Positions 27,438 to 35,787 of a stretch of DNA of 64,000 nucleotides are shown here, piece after piece. Source of the stretch: an uncultured Lachnospiraceae bacterium (GTDB taxonomy: Bacteria > Bacillota > Clostridia > Lachnospirales > Lachnospiraceae). The stretch's first letter is position 1. Each line of letters opens with the position of its first letter. Under the pieces are notes generated by a model. That model did no database searches and was not told where the DNA came from. It worked only from the letters and a program-made list of their open reading frames with translations. The position numbers and the translations under genes were made by a program. The stretch covers positions 36,880 through 100,879 of the forward strand of contig CACWHK010000015.1 of the NCBI GenBank assembly GCA_902760755.1. The letters run 5' to 3'.

Positions 27438-27483
27438 TTGTATTTTTGACATTTTGACGTCGTTTTCGGTTGTATTTTTGACA
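27438..27483. promoter_or_regulatory. Direct repeats upstream of the ATPase gene
   Basis: TTGTATTTTTGACA occurs twice (27438-27451 and 27470-27483), 32 bases apart, about three helical turns. The pair lies just upstream of the ATPase start and could be a regulator binding site. A weak promoter (TTGTAT, 17 bases, TAGAAT) overlaps the second copy. Confidence 0.45.
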
Positions 27484-27519
27484 ATAATGATATAGAATCA
27501 GGTTGGAGGTGATATTCTG

Positions 27520-28866
27520 ATGCAACTTGACAGGAAGATTGAGAAAAAAATAGAGAAATGGATAAATGAAAGTGAAAAAGCTTTACTTGTCAGGGGGGCG
27601 AGGCAGGTTGGTAAAACACATATAATCCGTTCAACATTGAAAAGGATGGGATGCAGATATGTGGAGCTTAATCTGATAGAACAACCGTCCGCAGTAGATA
27701 TTCTAAGGGAAAGCCATACGATTAATGAAATTATCATGGGCATTTCAACGTTGACGGATGAACCATTGGTTAAAGGAGAGACGCTTATCTTTATTGACGA
27801 GGTTCAGAAGTATAAAGAAATGGTCTCAAAGATTAAATTTCTTGTTGATGAGGGAAGCTTCCGATACATCCTAAGCGGATCCCTGCTGGGTGTGGAACTG
27901 ACAAATCTCACATCAGCACCGGTTGGATATCTTACGATACTTGATATGTTTCCTTTGGATTTCGATGAGTTCCTCCAGATCACCAATATTACATCAGATG
28001 TAAGGAATCATTTGAAACAATGCTTTAAGGATCGAACCCCGGTAATGAATACGGTAAACGAAAAACTGCTATCATTATTCAGGCAATACCTCGTGGTTGG
28101 AGGTATGCCTGAAGCAGTAAGCAAATTTGCGGAATCCTATAGCCTGCAGGATGTACAGACGATCCACGAGGACATCATGAGATTGTACAAAATGGATTTC
28201 ACACAGTATGAGGCAGAGAACAGGCGTCTGATCCTGGCGCAGATTTACGATTTAATTCCTGCAGAACTGCTGAAACAGAACAAAAGATTCATCGTGACTG
28301 ATTTGAAAAAAGGGCTTCATTTTGAACGTGTAGAGGATTCTTTTTTATGGCTCAGGAACGCCGGCGTGGCTATATCCGTTTTTAATGCGTCTGAAACCAG
28401 GATTCCACTTAAACTCAGCGAAAAACAGAGCCTATTTAAACTTTATATGTCAGATGTCGGTATGCTTACAAGCGTATATGGAATGACAACAAAATCAAGA
28501 ATTCTTACCAGAGACCCAAACCTGAACTGTGGTGGCATCTATGAAAATGTGGTTGCAACCGAACTGGCCAGCAAGGGATATCATGTATATTATTATAATT
28601 CGAAGAAAAAGGGAGAACTTGATTTTGTGTTGGAATATCGAGGACAGATACTCCCTGTTGAAGTGAAAAGCGGAAAGGATTATTCTGTTCATTCAGCGTT
28701 AACGGCTTGTGTTAATAATCCGGAATATGAGATCCCGGAAGCGTTCGTATTTGCAGAGTGCAATATTGAACGGCGGGATAAGGTGACATATCTTCCGGCC
28801 TATATGGTTGGATTTATGGATGATCTGCCGGAGGAAACTATGACGATAGAACCAATCCGGTTTTGA
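27520..28866 (+). CDS. AAA ATPase with DUF4143-type C-terminus
   Basis: A 448-residue ATPase of the AAA/DUF4143 family. The Walker A is VRGARQVGKTHII and the Walker B LIFIDEVQKY. Sensor-like YILSGSLLGVEL follows, and the C-terminal GELDFVLEYRGQILPVEVKSGK resembles a PD-(D/E)xK nuclease fold with Asp, Glu and Lys in place. The family is common, often near mobile or rearranged DNA, and its function is not established. Codon use is AT-rich compared with all neighbours, which suggests recent transfer. GGAGGTGAT precedes the ATG. Related palindromes A and B flank it in the same orientation. Confidence 0.85.
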   Translation: MQLDRKIEKKIEKWINESEKALLVRGARQVGKTHIIRSTLKRMGCRYVELNLIEQPSAVDILRESHTINEIIMGISTLTDEPLVKGETLIFIDEVQKYKEMVSKIKFLVDEGSFRYILSGSLLGVELTNLTSAPVGYLTILDMFPLDFDEFLQITNITSDVRNHLKQCFKDRTPVMNTVNEKLLSLFRQYLVVGGMPEAVSKFAESYSLQDVQTIHEDIMRLYKMDFTQYEAENRRLILAQIYDLIPAELLKQNKRFIVTDLKKGLHFERVEDSFLWLRNAGVAISVFNASETRIPLKLSEKQSLFKLYMSDVGMLTSVYGMTTKSRILTRDPNLNCGGIYENVVATELASKGYHVYYYNSKKKGELDFVLEYRGQILPVEVKSGKDYSVHSALTACVNNPEYEIPEAFVFAECNIERRDKVTYLPAYMVGFMDDLPEETMTIEPIRF

Positions 28867-28878
28867 TCCTATCAGAAA

Positions 28879-28991
28879 GACCGGAGACGGTTTGCGGTAC
28901 ATATCTATTGCACCGCATCCCGTCTCCGGTCTTTCTTTGTTATTTCGAATTTATTCCGGCAGATGGATTTGATTCGCGTACAGCTTCGCAT
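28879..28991 (+). repeat. 113-bp inverted repeat, left copy
   Basis: Matches the reverse complement of 31716-31828 at 112 of 113 positions by eye. It contains palindrome B and the last 13 codons plus stop of the BCCT transporter gene, which lies on the reverse strand. Confidence 0.9.
28881..28935. terminator. Bidirectional terminator (palindrome B)
   Basis: CCGGAGACGG...CCGTCTCCGG with loop ACATATCTATTGC, followed by TCTTTCTTT. It ends the ATPase gene on the + strand and the BCCT gene on the - strand. Confidence 0.8.
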
Positions 28992-30510
28992 CCTTGATGA
29001 AGCTTGCGATGATCAGGATGATCACGAGAGCGATGGGGAAGGCAGCGATGATGCTGACAGACTGCATGTTCGCCATGGTTCCTTCGCTGAAAATGAGGGC
29101 AATCGGAAGCAGGATCAGCAGCAGGGCCCAGAAGAGCCGCGCCTTCTTGCCGGGTTCCTCATCCCCCTGGAACTCCTTGTAGCTGTACTGGGATGCCACG
29201 AGGGTGATGCTGTCGAAGCTGGTGGAGTAGAAAGCGATCATGGAGATGATCAGAACAACTAATACAATCTGCGGGATCGGCAGGGTATGAATGATACCGA
29301 TGACGGTCTGGTACAGGTCACCACAGGCCGTATATAACCCGATGGCGTCGAATTGTCCGGTCAGCTGCTGCCCCATACCGAAGTTTCCGAGTACGATAAA
29401 GGATACCAGCGTACTGCAGAGTCCGAAGATATAGGTTCCCATGATAATCTGCTTTACAGTTCTGCCCTTGCTGATCTGGCCCATGAAGAACGGGGAAGCC
29501 ACACACCAAACCATCCAGTATGCCCAGTAGAAAATGGTCCAGTTTTGCGGGAAGCTGTTTTCCCGAAGGGCATCTGTATAGGTGGATAGGCCGATAAAGT
29601 TCTGGAACATGTTACCGAGAGAAGAAAGCCCTGTCTCAACGATATACCGGGTCTGTCCGCCGAAGAGGAATACATACGCCAGAAGGAAGATGAAGAGATA
29701 CATGCAGATCTGCGCCGACATGGAGATCCCCTTCAGTCCCTTCATGACCGAGAAGGTGTAAAGACAGCAGGTAACAAGAAGGATTGTGATGGTGATGTAC
29801 TTGGAGCTCTCGATCCCGAAAAGGTCTGAAAGTGCCTCGCCGAGAAGCGGTGTGGCTATAGAAAAGGTGGTCGCGGTTCCTGCGATCAGAGCGACCACGG
29901 CCAGAACATCGATGATCTTGCCGGGGGCCTTGTCGGTGTACTTCCCGAGGATCGGACGGCAGGCCTCCGAATATTTCTGCTTCTTCTTGCCACGTACATG
30001 GAGCATGAAGCCAAATGCGGCAGCAAGCACCGCATAGAACGCCCAGGGGATTGGTCCCCAGTGGAACAGCGTGAAGGTCTGTGCCCAATCCTGTGTAGTC
30101 CCGAGGTCCTGCACATGGGATTCCTGAGAGTAGTAGATCCATTCGCAGAAGGAATAGAACAGGATATCGGCAGCCAGACCACAGGTGAACACCATGGCAC
30201 CCCAAGTCCAGAACTTAAACTTCGGCTTCGCATCCTGCCCGCCCAGACGGATCTTTCCGATCCGGGAGAAGGAGATCCAGAGCGATACGATCAGTACTCC
30301 GAGACCGATGATCAGATAGTAGGACCCGAAGGAATCCCCTAAAAATCCCCGGACCTTATCCATGGCCTCCGTAGAGGCCTCCGGCTTCGTCATAAAGAAG
30401 ATGCAGAGTACGGCGATGGCGATCAGCGGAACGATCGTCGTCCAGGGATCGATCCTTCGGAGACCTCCCTGCTTTATACTTGATTCTTTCCCCTTAGTTC
30501 CTTCACTCAT
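28951..30510 (-). CDS. BCCT-family transporter (choline/betaine/carnitine)
   Basis: Secondary transporter of the betaine-choline-carnitine family, 519 residues, about 12 hydrophobic segments. The family hallmark in segment 8 is visible as FYWAYWMVWCVASPFFMGQISKG split over the substrate-binding Trp residues. FHWGPIPWAFYA is another conserved stretch. The start at 30510 follows AAAGGGGA. It lies 47 bases downstream of a choline-kinase-like gene in the same reverse-strand operon, which makes choline the likely substrate. Its last 13 codons are duplicated in inverted orientation at 31716. Confidence 0.9.
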   Translation of the reverse strand: MSEGTKGKESSIKQGGLRRIDPWTTIVPLIAIAVLCIFFMTKPEASTEAMDKVRGFLGDSFGSYYLIIGLGVLIVSLWISFSRIGKIRLGGQDAKPKFKFWTWGAMVFTCGLAADILFYSFCEWIYYSQESHVQDLGTTQDWAQTFTLFHWGPIPWAFYAVLAAAFGFMLHVRGKKKQKYSEACRPILGKYTDKAPGKIIDVLAVVALIAGTATTFSIATPLLGEALSDLFGIESSKYITITILLVTCCLYTFSVMKGLKGISMSAQICMYLFIFLLAYVFLFGGQTRYIVETGLSSLGNMFQNFIGLSTYTDALRENSFPQNWTIFYWAYWMVWCVASPFFMGQISKGRTVKQIIMGTYIFGLCSTLVSFIVLGNFGMGQQLTGQFDAIGLYTACGDLYQTVIGIIHTLPIPQIVLVVLIISMIAFYSTSFDSITLVASQYSYKEFQGDEEPGKKARLFWALLLILLPIALIFSEGTMANMQSVSIIAAFPIALVIILIIASFIKDAKLYANQIHLPE

Positions 30511-30557
30511 GATTATCCCCTTTCCGCTAACGGCCGATCGCCGTACTTTGGTTTTTT

Positions 30558-31451
30558 TCACAGTCTATGCTGTCGTTCCTTCACGTATCCGTAAAAATCC
30601 TTTGCGTACTGATATTGTCGGAGGATATAATCTCCGAAATCCTCACCCACCTGCTGCTTGAACTCGCACCAGTTACTCCAGAGCAGTCCGCAGACGGCCG
30701 TGTAGCAGTAGATTTTGGTACGCACCGTTTCGGGACAGGCCCCTTCGAAGTACAGGTCGATCAGATGATCCACCTCCTCCTTCGAGTAGAGACTGTAGAT
30801 CGCAAACATGGCGATATCCACATGGGGGTCCTGCATCCCGGCATATTCCCAGTCCGTCAGCTGCAGCTTCTCCGTCCCGTCCTGCATATAGAAGAGGAAG
30901 TTGTCCGGTACTGCGTCGATGTGTGTCAGGCTGTAATCCTTTGGCTGTGCATCGATAATACTCTTCAGCTCAAAGACGTGGGCCTTCACCTCTTCATAAT
31001 CCGGGAAGATGGAAGGGGTTCCGCACCGAAGACCTTCGTACAGATTGATCTGACCGAAGAGCGGATACTCATTCCGTACCCGGATCTTCTTTTCATGAAA
31101 CTGCCGAAGCAGCCGCATACACCGTATCAGATCCTCTTCTTTCTTCGGATCGCAGCTCCGCGCTCCCTCCAGAAACCGGGTGATCTTGATGCCTGTTCCC
31201 GGGTCGATATAGTAGGGATCATCGCAGAAGCCGTATCCGCTGATGGCCCGGAAGATCTCTGCTTCCGCCCTCCGGTCGATCAGACGGTCCGTGCCCTCCC
31301 CCGGAATCCGGAGGATATACTTCTCTTCGCGCACACGAAACAGGAAGGAGCGGTTGGTCATGCCCTTCTTCATCACACTGACATTGCTGATCTCAGCTTC
31401 ACTGCAGTGGAATACCTGTGTAATTAACTGAATCGCAAGCGATTTGTTCAT
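30558..31451 (-). CDS. Choline/ethanolamine kinase-like protein (LicA type)
   Basis: A 297-residue APH-fold kinase predicted to phosphorylate choline. The N-terminal MKKGMTNRSFLFRV is the nucleotide-binding loop of the family. The catalytic loop is LTHIDAVPDNFLF (HxD....N), and the metal-binding LTDWEYAGMQDPHVDIA follows. The combination with a BCCT transporter resembles choline uptake and activation systems for phosphocholine-decorated surfaces. No LicC or LicD partner is seen in the window. The promoter at 31488 carries a large palindromic operator. Ethanolamine or another amino-alcohol substrate remains possible. Confidence 0.85.
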   Translation of the reverse strand: MNKSLAIQLITQVFHCSEAEISNVSVMKKGMTNRSFLFRVREEKYILRIPGEGTDRLIDRRAEAEIFRAISGYGFCDDPYYIDPGTGIKITRFLEGARSCDPKKEEDLIRCMRLLRQFHEKKIRVRNEYPLFGQINLYEGLRCGTPSIFPDYEEVKAHVFELKSIIDAQPKDYSLTHIDAVPDNFLFYMQDGTEKLQLTDWEYAGMQDPHVDIAMFAIYSLYSKEEVDHLIDLYFEGACPETVRTKIYCYTAVCGLLWSNWCEFKQQVGEDFGDYILRQYQYAKDFYGYVKERQHRL

Positions 31452-31468
31452 GTGGACGCATTTTCCCT

Positions 31469-31515
31469 TTCTCGTGAACTAATGGTCATTGTAGCAGTGT
31501 TCACGAGAATGTCAA
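31469..31515 (-). promoter_or_regulatory. Promoter and palindromic operator of the choline operon
   Basis: Reverse-strand TTGACA (31515-31510) and TACAAT (31493-31488) are 16 bases apart, with an extended TGC-TACAAT. Perfect 11-base inverted repeats TTCTCGTGAAC (31469-31479) and GTTCACGAGAA (31499-31509) flank the -10, with centres 30 bases apart. Each half is itself near-palindromic (TTC-N4-GAA). This is a good candidate repressor site. Confidence 0.8.
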
Positions 31516-31662
31516 TATTTGATTTTGGTGAACGGCAGAACAAATGTCCACTCATTCAGCCGAAAAACACACAGTAAAACTGCCGAAAAACCAAAACAAA
31601 ACTTGAAAAGCGGTGTAAAATCGGGCAAAAAAGAGTTAGATTATCTATTGGAGGTTTTGCGA

Positions 31663-31737
31663 ATGGAATACGTTACGAGGATTGTCGATAAAGTCCTGGA
31701 TGAAAGGACGAAAGCATGCGAAGCTGTACGCGAATGA
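31663..31737 (+). pseudogene. Truncated start of a second DUF4143-type ATPase gene
   Basis: GGAGG and ATG at 31663 open a frame reading MEYVTRIVDKVLDERTKACE, which resembles the N-terminus of DUF4143 ATPases (relatives continue into a Walker A). The frame runs into the inverted copy of the BCCT gene end at 31716 and stops at 31737. The break point shares a few bases (GCGAAGCTGT) with what such a gene would read next, so the fragment looks like the product of a rearrangement. Confidence 0.5.
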
Positions 31738-31828
31738 AATCCATCTGCCGGAATAAATTCGAAATAACAAAGAAAGACCGGAGACGGGATGCGGTGCAAT
31801 AGATATGTACCGCAAACCGTCTCCGGTC
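31716..31828 (-). repeat. 113-bp inverted repeat, right copy
   Basis: Reverse complement of 28879-28991 with one difference, a C/G change that would alter a Gln codon of the transporter tail to Glu. It contains the transporter's last 13 codons, its stop codon and palindrome C. Segments between the copies (28992-31715) hold the choline operon and its promoter. Confidence 0.9.
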
Positions 31829-32336
31829 GTTTTCACAATTTTCTGATTCAAATCGGAGAAATATGACGGTTTCGATCGGAAGAATGTGAATTACAGGATC
31901 TCCCAATTTGTAGCATCCTCATTATCCTTCAAATAGTCTGAGCTTGCAACTACTTTACCAGATATCCTTCTGCATACAAGTATTTGGAGAAACTTGTATT
32001 AGTTGCATATTCCGGGAAAACAGCATGCCGTTCCTTTGGAACGGTTGTGCTTTTTTCCCGGAATATGCAGTGAAGTTTATCCAATAACAAAACAAAAGCT
32101 GGAGAGTAGTTATGAGCTTACAGGAAGCAAATACTCTCACAGCTTTGAATACGATCCTTCGATCAGGAATATTGTTACTGGCGAAAAAATAAGTGTTCTT
32201 AATTTTGCAAATGGTGTAATAAGTACAGGGAAGTCCCGAATTCTGGCTAACATCAGTATTTATAAGGGATTCCACGATATTAATTTATCGTGAGCATACA
32301 CTATTTATTTGCCAACACTTTGCAGAAACTCTTCTC
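31829..32336. other. Gene-poor AT-rich stretch with remnants
   Basis: About 500 bases without a recognisable complete gene. On the reverse strand 31900-31975 could encode a short C-terminal fragment (SSDYLKDNEDATNWEIL, then stop). The segment 31946-31972 recurs inverted at 33978-34004 with two differences. A long hairpin sits at 32005. A + strand frame to 32293 has no ribosome binding site and no known relatives. It looks like decayed insert DNA. Confidence 0.5.
32005..32068. repeat. Long hairpin in the gene-poor stretch
   Basis: GCATATTCCGGGAAAA and its complement close a 64-base hairpin; an inner arm GCCGTTCC pairs across a TTTG loop with GGAACGG. No T run follows on either strand, so it is not an obvious terminator. 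Confidence 0.7.
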
Positions 32337-33173
32337 TCAGGAGGACTGCTCCTGCCTGCTTACCAAAGCGATCATGGCCTTGATATCATCCATATCCTTC
32401 TGTACCTTTGCCAACTCTCCGTCAAGAGAGACCTCTTTCTTCTTTTTCCGGTAAAAGGCGGCACCTTCACCATCATCCAAAGCCAGGATCAGTTTATTTC
32501 CGTCCAGCTTCGCAGCTGTTCCACGGTGCCTTTCGGACAGGGAGCCCAGCTCCTCCAGAAGCCGTGGCAGGATCCGTTGTGATCTGTCCTGCGGATCCGA
32601 TACGTACAGATCGAAGTCTCGATCATATTCCTCATTTTCAATGAGGAGCTTTCCCTGCTCCTCCTCCGGGCTGAGGGCTCTGTGAGAGAAGGACTTGCTG
32701 AAAATCGTTTCTCCGGTACCGATCTTTTCCGGAAATTCAAGTACTACCATCCTTCCCTTGAAGAATACAGTAGTATTGTTCTTCTTTGCCAGACGAGCAT
32801 AATCCTGTATGGTCACATCCGACAGTTCGACATGAACATCCTTACAGCTGCATTTCCCATATGCTTCCGAGTCAAATTCGTTTCCCATAGGGCATAGTTG
32901 AAAGCCTTCCACCATCTCCTCGGAGAATCCTTCATATGGTTCAAAGGATACATTTTCGAAATTCCCGGTGAGCGGCTCCTTGATAAAAACCTCTCTGTAT
33001 AGTTCATCCATTTCCTGATTGGCTTTCTCTCTCATCCTGATGCCGGCAAATAAAAGGCCAAGACCAACAGGAAGGAGCAGAATGCCTGCATAACCCCAGG
33101 TTTCCAATTCTGCTCCTCGTAACGCTTTTTTTCTCAGCTGCTCCATGCGGAGCAGCGATTCACTTTTATTCAT
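32337..33173 (-). CDS. DUF3137-like membrane protein
   Basis: A 278-residue protein with one membrane segment near residues 24-48 (WGYAGILLLPVGLGLLFAGI) after a helical, charged N-terminus. A long cytoplasmic or outer domain of DUF3137 character follows (FIKEPL, FFKGRMVVLEFPEKIG). The C-terminus is a short coiled coil. A start at 33173 is supported by GGAG; an alternative start overlaps the upstream gene's stop at 33206. It forms a two-gene reverse operon with the next protein. Function unknown. Confidence 0.7.
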   Translation of the reverse strand: MNKSESLLRMEQLRKKALRGAELETWGYAGILLLPVGLGLLFAGIRMREKANQEMDELYREVFIKEPLTGNFENVSFEPYEGFSEEMVEGFQLCPMGNEFDSEAYGKCSCKDVHVELSDVTIQDYARLAKKNNTTVFFKGRMVVLEFPEKIGTGETIFSKSFSHRALSPEEEQGKLLIENEEYDRDFDLYVSDPQDRSQRILPRLLEELGSLSERHRGTAAKLDGNKLILALDDGEGAAFYRKKKKEVSLDGELAKVQKDMDDIKAMIALVSRQEQSS

Positions 33174-33205
33174 AGTCTCCGTTCCATCCCTTTCATAGGG
33201 AATCA

Positions 33206-33838
33206 TCACTCTTTGACAAATACAATGTCCGCGCCATTATTCTGCAGTCTTACGGTGTTACCCGCGATATCTGCCTTTCCTGACATCTGCTTGCTTCCAT
33301 TGGTAATTGTAAACTTATCTCCCTCCATTGTAAAGTCACAATGTCCGGTAAATCCGAAAACCGTAAGGTCCGCTTCATTTCCGTCGATCTTCAGGGACAT
33401 ATTCTTTGTATTGACCCCATAAGCTGCAAGCTGATCGGGTGAAACCTCCTCACCGCGGACATCCACATGGGTAAAACGATAAGAACCATCTACCGAGTTT
33501 GATTTCTTCCGGAAGATCCCCATCATCCAGCAGCTTCCCAGTACAAGGAGAGCCGCAGCCGCAACCACAAGGATCGGATTCAACCGGAATCCCTTCGGGG
33601 TCTCCGGGATCTCCGTGTCTCTTGCCGGTGTTACCGGTACAGACTTCGGTGTCTCCACCAACGGGCAGCCGCCGACCTCCTTCTCAATCTGCATGGAGGA
33701 GGAGAACTGATCCTCTGCCCATTCGGTGCGCTTTTCAACCACCGCATGGTTCGCCGGATCTGCTCCAAAGGGGTTTGAATGCTCTGCATTTCCGCCTACC
33801 AGCTCGTACTTATTCTTCCGGGGTTCTGTTTCGTTCAT
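33206..33838 (-). CDS. Single-pass membrane protein with lipocalin-like outer region
   Basis: A 210-residue protein with a charged cytoplasmic N-terminus of about 95 residues, one membrane segment near residues 98-118 (ILVVAAAALLVLGSCWMMG) and an outer beta-rich segment (DGSYRFTHVDVRGEEVSPDQL, FTMEGDKFTITNGSKQMSGK). Similar outer segments occur in many uncharacterised Lachnospiraceae proteins. The start at 33838 follows AAAGGA. A reverse-strand promoter TTCTGT-17-TATAAC can be read near 33913-33942. It is cotranscribed with the DUF3137-like gene. Confidence 0.7.
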   Translation of the reverse strand: MNETEPRKNKYELVGGNAEHSNPFGADPANHAVVEKRTEWAEDQFSSSMQIEKEVGGCPLVETPKSVPVTPARDTEIPETPKGFRLNPILVVAAAALLVLGSCWMMGIFRKKSNSVDGSYRFTHVDVRGEEVSPDQLAAYGVNTKNMSLKIDGNEADLTVFGFTGHCDFTMEGDKFTITNGSKQMSGKADIAGNTVRLQNNGADIVFVKE

Positions 33839-34031
33839 GATTTTTTCCTTTCTTTCCTGAACAACCGTTTTCATCTGACCGGTGTCCTGAATATAACCTT
33901 TACTTTTCTCTCTTCGCAGGTTATAGTATCAGATCATTTATCACAGAACCGTCACACAACTTTTTATACCTTTGATTCAGAAGGATATCTGGTAGAGTAG
34001 CTGCGAAATTGTATCTACATATGAAATGAGG
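33839..34031. other. Upstream region of the DUF3137 operon
   Basis: No gene recognised. It holds the operon's likely promoter and the 27-base segment (33978-34004) that recurs inverted at 31946-31972. Confidence 0.4.
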
Positions 34032-34079
34032 ATGCTGCAGATTGACAGTGTATTGCTGTGAATCTGCAGCATTCTTTTA
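34032..34079 (+). terminator. Terminator-like hairpin
   Basis: ATGCTGCAGATT and AATCTGCAGCAT form a perfect 12-bp stem, followed by TCTTTTAT on the + strand. No + strand gene is recognised just upstream, so its role is unclear. Confidence 0.6.
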
Positions 34080-34080
34080 T

Positions 34081-34115
34081 CAAAAAATCCGTAGCAATGC
34101 GCGATTGCTACGGAT
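34081..34115 (-). terminator. Terminator of the MATE gene
   Basis: On the reverse strand ATCCGTAGCAAT and ATTGCTACGGAT pair across a 4-5 base loop, followed by TTTTTTG. Confidence 0.9.
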
Positions 34116-34146
34116 GAAAGGGGAATGATATGATGGAAGTTGTAGG

Positions 34147-35559
34147 CTATTTGGTAACAAGAGAGGCTACGCGGCGCCGGCGGATCAGCTTCGGTCGTTC
34201 GTGGGCATTCGTGTAGCGCCGGATGATCCGGAAGTAAGTCACCGTGTTCATCAGCAGGGCAGCGGACCAGGCGGCTACCTCTGCCATGGCGGTTGCCTGG
34301 AAGCCGATGGTCTTCATGAAGAGGGCGATGGTCAGGATCCGCATCACCATCTCCAGGATACCGGAGAACATGGGCATAACCGGGAAGCCCATTCCCTGAA
34401 CCGCACTTCGGAAGACGAAGAGGAAGTCCACGAAGATGAGAGCCAGGCCGGTGATCGGGAGATAATTCTCCACCAGAGCTATGGCTTCTTCTCCGTCCAG
34501 AAGGAAGGTTGCCAGTTGATGCGAGAAGAAGATCATAAGGCTTCCTAACAGGACAAATGAGATCAGCGCAACCCGGAGGCAGACCCGAAGGCCCTCTTTG
34601 ATCCTCGGATAATCCTTCGCACCGAAGTTCTGACTGGTGTAAGCACTCATGGCGTTGCCCACCGTGAAGGCAGGATTCATGAACAGGTTGTTGTACTTAC
34701 TGCAGACGGAGTATGCGCTGGTGTAGACCACGCCGTAGCCGTTTACGAAGAACTGTACCACCATACAGCCGATGGCGGTGATGGAGTTCATGAAGGCCAT
34801 GGGAAGACCATTCTTCAAAAGTCCCAGATACAGGCTTCGTTCGTTATGAAAATCTGTCTTCTTCAGATGAATAAATTCAATCTTGGCAAGCTGCCGGATG
34901 CAGATCAGAGAGGATACAACCTGTGAGATCACGGTCGCCAGAGCAGCACCCTCAACACCGGTATGCAGGATGAAGATAAAGAAGGAATCCAGTCCCAGGT
35001 TCAGAACCGAGGAAACAAGGATCGCCTTCAGCGGAGTCTTGCTGTCTCCCAGCGAACGCAGCATTCCCGAGGAAATGTTGTATGTGATGGCGGAGAAAAG
35101 ACCCGCGAAGATCACCCGACCGTAACGCAGGCTGTCATCCATGATCACCTCATCCGTCCGAAGCAGACGCAGTGCGGACGGAAGCAGAAGCAGGCTGAGA
35201 AGCGTAAGGAACACCGTCAGTGCCAGCGCCAGCTGGATCGTGGCAGCGATATTCCGGCGGAGAAGGTCCATCTTCTTTGCGCCGAAGCTCTGTGCGATCA
35301 TAATGCCGAACCCGTTGGAAAGTCCCAGCGAGAATCCGATGATCAGGAAGAAGAGGGAACCCATATTTCCGACAGCGGCCAGTGCGTTGTCGCCGAGTCC
35401 CTTGCCTACGATCAGTGTATCTACAAAATTATATAACTGCTGAAGCATACTGGTCAGCAGCAACGGCCAGAAGAAGCCGAGGATCAGCCGGGTGGGGCTT
35501 CCTTTCGTGAAGTCAGAAACCAGGCTCTTTTTATTCATTTTAAGTTCGGTCTTTTCCAT
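34147..35559 (-). CDS. MATE-family efflux transporter
   Basis: Multidrug/cation antiporter of the MATE family, about 470 residues and 12 hydrophobic segments in two repeated halves. The N-terminal motif FTKGSPTRLILGFFWPLLLTSM and QQLYNFVDTLIVGKGLGDNALAAVG are typical, as is GFSLGLSNGFGIMIAQSFGA. The second half begins near residue 245 (KNGLPMAFMNSITAIGCM). Starts at 35559 or 35568 are both close to AAAGGA. It is a single-gene reverse transcript. The exported compound is unknown. Confidence 0.92.
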   Translation of the reverse strand: MEKTELKMNKKSLVSDFTKGSPTRLILGFFWPLLLTSMLQQLYNFVDTLIVGKGLGDNALAAVGNMGSLFFLIIGFSLGLSNGFGIMIAQSFGAKKMDLLRRNIAATIQLALALTVFLTLLSLLLLPSALRLLRTDEVIMDDSLRYGRVIFAGLFSAITYNISSGMLRSLGDSKTPLKAILVSSVLNLGLDSFFIFILHTGVEGAALATVISQVVSSLICIRQLAKIEFIHLKKTDFHNERSLYLGLLKNGLPMAFMNSITAIGCMVVQFFVNGYGVVYTSAYSVCSKYNNLFMNPAFTVGNAMSAYTSQNFGAKDYPRIKEGLRVCLRVALISFVLLGSLMIFFSHQLATFLLDGEEAIALVENYLPITGLALIFVDFLFVFRSAVQGMGFPVMPMFSGILEMVMRILTIALFMKTIGFQATAMAEVAAWSAALLMNTVTYFRIIRRYTNAHERPKLIRRRRVASLVTK

Positions 35560-35787
35560 GATGTTCATGTCCTTTCCATGCAGGTCCGTGATCAGTTCAG
35601 TGGTTTCTGTTGTTGTCCGCATTTAAACACTTTTTCTGAGATTTGTTTTATAAATCCTTTATGTTTTTTATAATTTTATGGCATGATATTCTGAAATATG
35701 GTACAATGAAACCGTTGAAACTACGGGGGTTTCAAGGATTTTGTTTTTATTTTGATTTTATGTCATGATCTGTTAGAGAAGGTTAGT

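Noticed and set aside
32003-32293. A 96-residue + strand gene
   Set aside because: It begins within a large hairpin, has no ribosome binding site and no recognisable relatives.
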